A stretch of 64,000 nt of DNA from Spongisporangium articulatum (GTDB taxonomy: Bacteria > Actinomycetota > Actinomycetes > Actinomycetales > Kineosporiaceae), in assembly GCF_044465595.1 (NCBI RefSeq), contig NZ_JBITLV010000003.1, positions 558,001-622,000 on the forward strand. The letters are read 5' to 3'. Below, in pieces: positions 58,847-64,000 of the stretch. The notes under the pieces are model-generated. The model did not search any database. It saw only the letters and a list, made by a program, of their open reading frames with translations, and was not told the origin of the DNA. A program made the translations under genes and the position numbers. How positions within the stretch are numbered: the first letter of the stretch is position 1; each line of letters begins with the position of its first letter.

Positions 58847-59770
58847 ATGCATACCCAGGACGGGCTCGGCCGGCCGCAGTTCGACAGAGTGGCGGCAATA
58901 TTGGTGAACTGGAATTCAGCTGACGACTGCTTACGCTGCTCAAAAGGCATACTTGAGCTCTATCCGGATATCAAGGTTGTCGTAGTGGATAACGGTTCTG
59001 AACTTGACGATCTTAAACGTCTAGAATCGGAGTTGCCGACACAGGTTGAACTGATTGCCCGCGCAAGCAACGACGGCTATGGAGTTGGAATCAACGCCGG
59101 ACTTGAGCACGCACACGTCCTTGGCGCTCACTGGGCCTGGCTGACCAATCCAGATTCGACCGTCGGCGCCGGCTCGTTGGAAGAACTACTTCTTCTTGCG
59201 GATGGATCTGTTGCTGTAGGTCCAAGGCAGACAACTACCAGCGTCGATGGTAGGAGGAAGGTGTACGCAAGCGCCGCTCGGCTCGTTGGGTCCAGGGTGG
59301 TGCCGGTGGTTTGCGATGGCACATGCTCTGCTGGTTATCACGACGTGGACGTCCTAACGGGGACGGGCCTACTTATCGGCGTTGGGGCCGCCCTCCAGGC
59401 GGGCCTCATGAACAGCCAATTCTTTCACTACAAGGAAGAGTTCGAGTTTCTGGAACGACTCCGCCGCCTCGGGAAAGTACGATTGGCCTGTCGCGCTGAG
59501 GTGTGGCATGAACGTGGCGGCTCCTTGGCTCACGGGTCACCATTGGCAAGTTTCTATAAGATCCGTAACGAGCTTCTCTACCTGAATCTACGCGGATACA
59601 GGTGGTATTCGCCAAGACTACTGCGTTTCACTATGCTGACACTACTGGGATTCGCCCTAGGGCGCGGCGCTGGTTTCAGAGTTCGTGTGCTGGCCCTGTG
59701 GGCTGGGATGCGAAAAGAGGGAGGCCGTTACAGTGGCTCCCTCCCGGGCGCGAGGGGCGAGGCAAGGTGA
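58847..59770 (+). CDS. GT2 family glycosyltransferase
   Basis: 307 aa from the ATG at 58847. GT-A features are VAAILVNWNSADDCLRCSKG, IKVVVVDNGSELDDL, NDGYGVGINAGLEHAHV, HWAWLTNPDSTV and, further on, DVLTGTGLLIGVGAALQAGL with FFHYKEEFEFLERL. It is a membrane-associated transferase for the repeat unit; the sugar is unknown, but rhamnose is possible. Its stop overlaps the GTG of the next gene (GTGA). The C-terminal 35 residues are basic. Confidence 0.88.
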   Translation: MHTQDGLGRPQFDRVAAILVNWNSADDCLRCSKGILELYPDIKVVVVDNGSELDDLKRLESELPTQVELIARASNDGYGVGINAGLEHAHVLGAHWAWLTNPDSTVGAGSLEELLLLADGSVAVGPRQTTTSVDGRRKVYASAARLVGSRVVPVVCDGTCSAGYHDVDVLTGTGLLIGVGAALQAGLMNSQFFHYKEEFEFLERLRRLGKVRLACRAEVWHERGGSLAHGSPLASFYKIRNELLYLNLRGYRWYSPRLLRFTMLTLLGFALGRGAGFRVRVLALWAGMRKEGGRYSGSLPGARGEAR

Positions 59771-60915
59771 AGTTGGTCTTAGTTGGTCATTCCAGCGGAC
59801 TACTTGGTGCTGAGCGTTCTCTACTGGAGATCGCGCAAGGTGCTGTGATGGACGGAAATGAAGTTGCCGTTCTGATTCCAAACGTGGGGCCCTTGCAAGA
59901 CTTACTCCACGAAGCTGGCGCCAAAACGTACCTCGCGCCGGCATTTTCCTGGATGGGGCCTAAGCACCATCTTTTTCCGCTGGGTCTTGCCCGCTATTGT
60001 CAAGCGCGCCTGAGCGTGAACCGCATTTCTTGTCTACTACGGGAACTGGATCCTGACGTTGTCGTGACTAATACATCTATTCTCCCCGCCGCCGCAATGG
60101 CGGCGAGGTCGTTGGCGATCCCGCATGTCTGGATCGTCAGGGAATCTTTGGCGACTAACAGGCAGCTACGCTCCGGCCTCTCGAAGCGATTCATATCAAG
60201 AACTATCTTTGAAAACTCGATAGCAATATGCTGCATCAGCAATTTCGTATCTAGACAGCTTTTGGACCTCTTCCCTGGCGATCCGAGGCGCATTCACCTT
60301 GTGTCGCCTCGACCAATGGATTCAGTCGATCGGGCTGGCCGTTCGATTAGATTATCACCTCCACTTAAGTTGCTGCTCCCGGGCTTCTTTTCCTTTGAGA
60401 AGGGTCAATACCGGGCGATCCGCGCTCTCGCCGTAAGTCGACGGGCGGGGACGAACGCCGTCTTAGAGTTGGTCGGAACCGGGTCCTGGCTTCAGCTTTT
60501 TTGGTTAAGAGCCACCGCCATCTTGCTTGGAGTTCGGAGAAGTGTCCGTTTCAATGGGTGGCAGCGAGACATGGCGAGCCGCTATAGGCAGGCGGACATG
60601 GCGCTCATGACTTCCGGCAACGAGGCCTACGGCCGCACGACTGCTGAGGCCCTCGGCTTCGGTATTCCTGTTATTGGTGTGAACTCCGGCGCGACTCCAG
60701 AAGTTCTTCGACATGGCGGCGGCGTCTTAGCCGCCGCCACAATCACTGGCCTCGCAGATGCGATAACGCGGTGCGCAAACATGAGCGAGGATGAGCGGCG
60801 ATTGCTCGCGGACGAAGCGCGGGCGGCTGGGGCGCAACTCGCCTCCACCCCTAGTCAATACGATCAACTGCGGTCGGTGCTGAAAGAGGTCCGCCGATCT
60901 GACTCAGCTGCGTAA
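59767..60915 (+). CDS. GT4 family glycosyltransferase
   Basis: 382 aa from the GTG at 59767, which overlaps the previous stop. It opens with VKLVLVGHSSGLLGAERSLL, has VVVTNTSILPAAAMAARSLA, and a donor domain with LLPGFFSFEKGQYRAIRALA, SGNEAYGRTTAEALGFGIPV (EX7E as EAYGRTTAE) and IGVNSGATPEVL. Retaining GT-B transferase for the repeat unit. Last transferase of the operon before the BY-kinase gene. Confidence 0.88.
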   Translation: MKLVLVGHSSGLLGAERSLLEIAQGAVMDGNEVAVLIPNVGPLQDLLHEAGAKTYLAPAFSWMGPKHHLFPLGLARYCQARLSVNRISCLLRELDPDVVVTNTSILPAAAMAARSLAIPHVWIVRESLATNRQLRSGLSKRFISRTIFENSIAICCISNFVSRQLLDLFPGDPRRIHLVSPRPMDSVDRAGRSIRLSPPLKLLLPGFFSFEKGQYRAIRALAVSRRAGTNAVLELVGTGSWLQLFWLRATAILLGVRRSVRFNGWQRDMASRYRQADMALMTSGNEAYGRTTAEALGFGIPVIGVNSGATPEVLRHGGGVLAAATITGLADAITRCANMSEDERRLLADEARAAGAQLASTPSQYDQLRSVLKEVRRSDSAA

Positions 60916-61090
60916 CTGTTCGTAGGCGCAGTAATACCCCTGTGGTCCGGTTTCGCCGGGATTCCATGACGTGCATGTTGCTGGGCTGTGAGCTACGGCA
61001 ATTGGTGTCGTGCCCGCTGAGGGAGGGGGGTACCCTGGGACGCAGCATGCGTAGCGTTCCGCTGCGACCGCCCGCCTACGTTGGAGCGAT
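60916..61090. promoter_or_regulatory. Intergenic region upstream of the second BY-kinase gene
   Basis: 175 bp without a gene. A GGAGGGGGGTACCCTGGG stretch (61021-61038) contains a possible -10 (TACCCT), but no good -35 is spaced correctly. The kinase gene may have its own promoter here. Confidence 0.3.
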
Positions 61091-62650
61091 GTGAACCTCA
61101 AGCTCTTGAGTGTGGTCCAGCGCCAGTGGTATGTGGTCCTACTGAGTTTGTCTATGATGCTCGCACTTGCCGCTGCTTTTACGTCTACTCGCGTTCCCAT
61201 GTATGTCGCAAGCACAACCCTTTTTGTGTCCGTCAGTGGTGAGGACGCTAATGCCGCTTCCCTTCAGCAGGGTTCCACCTTTACCCAGCAGCGCGTAAAG
61301 TCTTACGCCAGCTTAATCGATAGTCCCGCCGTCCTCGACAGAGTCGTTGCAGAACTGGGGCTCCCTTACTCAACAACAGAGTTGAACGAGGAGCTTTCTG
61401 CGGACAGCCCTATAGGAACGACTATTCTTGTAATAACGGTTCGGGACAGGAGTGCCTCACGTGCCGCCAATATCGCAAATGCTTTCGCGCCAGCGTTTTC
61501 GGAATTTATTCGAAAGATCGAGACCCCCGCGCAGCCTGACGCCGTCTCACCAGTCCTTGTCTCAGTGACCAAAGCTGCAACACCTGCCACGGCTCCCGTT
61601 TCGCCGAATGTCACACTAAACCTGTTGGCAGGGGCCGTCGTAGGACTCATCCTTGGGCTTGCGCTGGCCACGTTCCGAGATCAATTGAACACAACGATAT
61701 CCAACCCAAACGACATCGAGCAGGTGACTGACGGTATCCCGCTTGGGGTCGTTCCGTTTGATCGCCTGACTGCTCAGCAACCTCTCGTCCAGTCCGGCGA
61801 CCAGGGGGGTCGTGCCGAGGCGTTCCGCACGCTGCGAACGAACCTGCAGTTCACGAATGTCGACGACCCACCGCGCGTCATCGTCGTCACGTCGGCGCTG
61901 CCCGACGAGGGCAAGAGCACGACGTCCGCGAATATCGCCCTCACCCTGGCGCTGAGCGGCGCCAGCGTCGCGCTCGTCGAGGCCGACCTGCGCAAGCCGG
62001 CAATGAGTAAGTACCTCGGCGTCAGCAGCGGCGCCGGGCTGACCAATGTGCTCGCGGGCCAGTACGACCTGCGCGAGGTGCTCGTGCCGTACGGCCAGGA
62101 GAACCTCGCACTGCTGCCGTCGGGTCCGAAGCCGCCCAACCCGTCGGAACTTCTGGGCTCGGCGCACATGAGCAGCCTGCTCGAGACGCTCAGCACTCAC
62201 TTCGACTACGTCATCATCGACGCCCCTCCCCTGCTGCCCGTCACCGACGCGGCGATCGTGGCGGCCATGGCCGACGGCGCGCTCGTCGTCGTCCGGCACG
62301 GCAAGACAACGCGTGAAGGGCTCGACCGCGCCGTCCAGTCGCTGAAAGCGGTCAACGCCAAGCTGCTCGGAACCGTGCTCAACTTCGCCCCCCGCAAGAA
62401 GCGCGGCGGCGGATACGACGGGTACGGCTACGGCTACGGGTACGGCACGCCCGTCGACCCGAATCAGTTCCGGCAGAGCACCATGAAGCCCGCCGCCGGT
62501 GGTCTGGCCGCGATCCGCCAGAGCGGGCCGGCGCCCAAGAACGGTTACCCGTCGCCCGTGGACGCCACCTCGCAATTCCGGGTTGACGGCGGCGACCCGA
62601 ACGGAGCCCACCAGCCATCACACGGGCAGGAGACCCGGCGCGGAGCCTAG
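61091..62650 (+). CDS. Polysaccharide co-polymerase fused to BY-kinase (Wzc/CpsCD type) with tyrosine cluster
   Basis: 519 aa from a GTG. Helix 1 at about 13-33, Wzz-type domain (FTQQRVKSYASLIDSPAVLD), helix 2 at about 177-196, then the kinase with Walker A SALPDEGKSTT (267-277), A' VALVEADLRKP (the first Asp is Glu) and B FDYVIIDAPPLL. The C-terminus holds YDGYGYGYGYG (441-451), a tyrosine cluster for autophosphorylation, which its paralogue at 33190 lacks. The 5' half has low-GC codons and the 3' half from about 61790 (residue 234) high-GC codons, so the gene is a mosaic. Confidence 0.93.
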   Translation: MNLKLLSVVQRQWYVVLLSLSMMLALAAAFTSTRVPMYVASTTLFVSVSGEDANAASLQQGSTFTQQRVKSYASLIDSPAVLDRVVAELGLPYSTTELNEELSADSPIGTTILVITVRDRSASRAANIANAFAPAFSEFIRKIETPAQPDAVSPVLVSVTKAATPATAPVSPNVTLNLLAGAVVGLILGLALATFRDQLNTTISNPNDIEQVTDGIPLGVVPFDRLTAQQPLVQSGDQGGRAEAFRTLRTNLQFTNVDDPPRVIVVTSALPDEGKSTTSANIALTLALSGASVALVEADLRKPAMSKYLGVSSGAGLTNVLAGQYDLREVLVPYGQENLALLPSGPKPPNPSELLGSAHMSSLLETLSTHFDYVIIDAPPLLPVTDAAIVAAMADGALVVVRHGKTTREGLDRAVQSLKAVNAKLLGTVLNFAPRKKRGGGYDGYGYGYGYGTPVDPNQFRQSTMKPAAGGLAAIRQSGPAPKNGYPSPVDATSQFRVDGGDPNGAHQPSHGQETRRGA

Positions 62651-62680
62651 TTCGGCACCGCCAACCAGACGTGACAGGGA

Positions 62681-63391
62681 CTAACGGCGCCAGCGTGGCT
62701 GACCCGGCCCCTTGCATGTGTAGGTCTTGCCGTTCTTGCCGATCCTGACTGCGCCCGCCGGCTTGCAGAAGGCGCCTGGTGTGACGCCAGCGGAAGTCGA
62801 TCCGCCACCGCTCGATCCGCCGGACCCACCCGAACCACCGGAACCCGATCCTTGGGATCGGGCCGCCTCTTGCGCCTTTCGCTCGGCTTCCGCCCTGCGC
62901 TTCTCTTCATTGGCGACCCTGGCGCGAGTTCCGGCCTTCTGTTCGGCAGTACAGATGTAGGCGTTGCCGTAGTTGAGCAGGTCCCGCGCGGCCGACGACG
63001 ACAGCCGTGCGCTGGCGACCGTCATCGTCTTGCGGGTATAGGCAATCACCTGGGCGCTTGTGCGGGTGACCTTGGCCGAGTAGGCGCACACCCGCTTGGT
63101 CTGGCTGATGGTGCGAGAAGGGTCTTCGGCGAAGGCGGGGTCGAGCGCGGTGATCTGCTTGATATAGCCGCGCTGCAGCGCCGTGAGTTCGACAGTTGGC
63201 GACGGCGTCGACGTGGATATGGCAGCGGCCGGACGAAGCGCGCCGTCCTGTGCGGAGGAACCGTAGGCGGAACAACCCGCGAGCAGGAAGATGCCGATCG
63301 CTGCAGCGCCCACACTCTGGAGTCGAAGGGGCGGCCCGGACGATTGCTGCCTAGATGGGCCGTGAAACGGTGCTCGTCGTTGAGCGTCCAT
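62681..63391 (-). CDS. Lipoprotein with Gly/Ser linker and short cysteine-containing C-terminal module
   Basis: 236 aa. Signal peptide with lipobox FLLAGC (Cys40). Residues 65-150 form a helical domain (TALQRGYIKQITALDPAFAE, TKRVCAYSAKVTRTSAQVI, YGNAYICTAEQKAG) that resembles DUF732-type proteins. A charged helix (EEKRRAEAERKAQEAARSQG) and a Gly/Ser linker follow. The end, GAFCKPAGAVRIGKNGKTYT and then CKGPGQPRWRR, is a small module I recognise from other actinobacterial surface proteins but cannot name. Function unknown; extracytoplasmic. It converges on the BY-kinase gene with a 30-bp gap. Confidence 0.7.
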   Translation of the reverse strand: MDAQRRAPFHGPSRQQSSGPPLRLQSVGAAAIGIFLLAGCSAYGSSAQDGALRPAAAISTSTPSPTVELTALQRGYIKQITALDPAFAEDPSRTISQTKRVCAYSAKVTRTSAQVIAYTRKTMTVASARLSSSAARDLLNYGNAYICTAEQKAGTRARVANEEKRRAEAERKAQEAARSQGSGSGGSGGSGGSSGGGSTSAGVTPGAFCKPAGAVRIGKNGKTYTCKGPGQPRWRR

Positions 63392-63604
63392 GATTCGTCC
63401 TCCCGTGACAGAGGACGATCCTGCCAGGAGGGCGAGCCCAAGATCCGGTGAATCGGCGCAGTGAAGCGTCTCAGCTGTTCTCCACTGACGGACATCCCGA
63501 ACATCGCAACCACGACCCAGCCGTAGCCGCCGCGATAACTGGGATCCGACCTGCCGCCGGTGGCCGCTCGGGACAGCATCGAACGGCGCTCAACCGCGTC
63601 AGGC

Positions 63605-64000
63605 TCAGTCCTTCGCCGTCGAGAGCGTGGTTACGACCGCTGAGAGCAGCCTGCCCGGGGTCTCGGTTACGAAACTGGCCCCGGCTGCCACAAGTTCCGC
63701 GGTCGGGATGTCTGGAGCAAGCGTGTAGACAACGATGGGGATCTTGGGAAACCGAGTCTTGGTCTGTTCGAGGAAGACAGCACCGGCTACCGAGTCGTTT
63801 GGCCGGCCGAGATCAGTAATCACTAGACCGTATTGCTCGGCGCCAAGGTACTGCCATGCGGCCCGGCTGCTGGTTGCTTTCGTTACTGGCAGCCCCAGCC
63901 GCTCCAAGGCCAGAGTCTCGTACACGTTGCCGTCCGGGTTGTCGTCCACCCACAAGATCCGTCGGAGCGGAAGTGCGTTGGGCAGCTTCGGCGCCGGGCT
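63605..64000 (-). CDS. Receiver-domain (response regulator-like) protein, N-terminus outside the window
   Basis: At least 131 aa visible. LRRILWVDDNPDGNVYETLA opens a CheY-like receiver, followed by LGLPVTKATSSRAAWQYLGA, YGLVITDLGRPND (phospho-acceptor Asp region), PIVVYTLAP and a final helix. Fifteen residues precede the receiver at the window edge (SPAPKLPNALPLRR), so a further domain lies outside. In this receiver subfamily ('WVDDxPxNN', 'DxGR') the output domain is often N-terminal and varied. The C-terminus ends right after the receiver. No kinase is visible nearby. Confidence 0.75.
   Translation of the reverse strand, partial: SPAPKLPNALPLRRILWVDDNPDGNVYETLALERLGLPVTKATSSRAAWQYLGAEQYGLVITDLGRPNDSVAGAVFLEQTKTRFPKIPIVVYTLAPDIPTAELVAAGASFVTETPGRLLSAVVTTLSTAKD

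Larger units (their letters stand above)
53222..61790. other. Low-GC polysaccharide cassette with edges inside rmlA and the BY-kinase gene
   Basis: Third codon positions in this block are far less G/C-biased than on either side, and AT-rich triplets (ATT, AAA, TTT, TAT) are frequent. It holds the 3' third of rmlA, GT2, flippase, polymerase, WbsX-like, GT2, GT4 and the 5' half of the BY-kinase gene. The edges are estimates by eye, good to perhaps 50 bp. No integrase, IS end or direct repeat was found at the edges. Confidence 0.75.

Noticed and set aside
53222..61790. Genomic island inserted by an integrase at a tRNA
   Set aside because: There is no tRNA, integrase or att-like direct repeats; the edges lie inside two conserved genes, which fits homologous exchange better.

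Overview
The window is a high-GC actinobacterial chromosome segment. Codons are strongly G/C-ending except in one block, many starts are GTG, and ATGA or GTGA start/stop overlaps are common. The left end closely matches a Mycobacterium tuberculosis neighbourhood (etfA/fixB, etfB/fixA, Rv3030-, Rv3031- and Rv3032-like genes, an Rv3034c-like acyltransferase, an Rv3038c-like methyltransferase, an EchA17-like hydratase). That order, with a GlgE-TreS-Mak operon beside GlgP and with cutinase and DUF3052 families, points to a non-mycobacterial actinomycete, possibly of the Frankiales/Geodermatophilales/Nakamurellales grade. The genus is not resolved. No rRNA, tRNA, CRISPR array, IS transposase or phage gene was seen.

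Layout. (1) 1-10.7 kb: a lipoprotein cut by the window edge, etfBA, a three-gene methylated-glucan module (methyltransferase, GH57 branching enzyme, GT4), a hexapeptide acyltransferase, a methyltransferase with a histone-H1-like Lys/Ala N-terminus, an enoyl-CoA hydratase and a YbjN-like protein. (2) 10.7-23.3 kb: alpha-glucan and trehalose metabolism (glgX, glgP, glgE-treS-mak). Two AbiEi/DUF559-type genes sit here, each bracketed by its own family of palindromic repeats. (3) 23.3-31.9 kb: small membrane, hydrolase and hypothetical genes, a repeat-filled intergenic region, a secreted clan-A glycosidase and a cutinase. (4) 31.9-40.8 kb: a tightly overlapped seven-gene exopolysaccharide operon on the minus strand (two GT4s, Wzx-like flippase, GT4, polymerase, chain-length/BY-kinase protein, condensation-type acyltransferase). 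(5) 41-49 kb: an EF-G-like GTPase, two paralogous membrane acyltransferases and a large membrane hydrolase-like protein. (6) 49-62.7 kb: the dTDP-L-rhamnose genes (rmlD, rmlB, rmlC, rmlA) interrupted by an Abi/HEPN gene, then a second polysaccharide operon (GT2, flippase, polymerase, WbsX-like protein, GT2, GT4, BY-kinase). (7) 62.7-64 kb: a lipoprotein and a receiver-domain protein that runs off the end.

How it fits together. GlgE, TreS, Mak, GlgP and GlgX interconvert trehalose, maltose-1-phosphate and alpha-glucan, and the Rv3030-3032-like module makes a cytoplasmic methylated glucan. Two separate Wzx/Wzy-type pathways would export surface polysaccharides; the second is fed by dTDP-rhamnose. 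The block from about 53.2 to 61.8 kb is clearly poorer in G/C-ending codons. Its edges fall inside rmlA and inside the BY-kinase gene, so it looks like a serotype cassette exchanged by recombination in conserved flanking genes.

The most unusual structures are the palindromes around the AbiEi/DUF559 genes, a family of inverted repeats with a TGATCATG core (one of them translated as the tail of the flippase), and a 261-bp element made of 30-bp perfect inverted arms around seven 25-bp tandem repeats.
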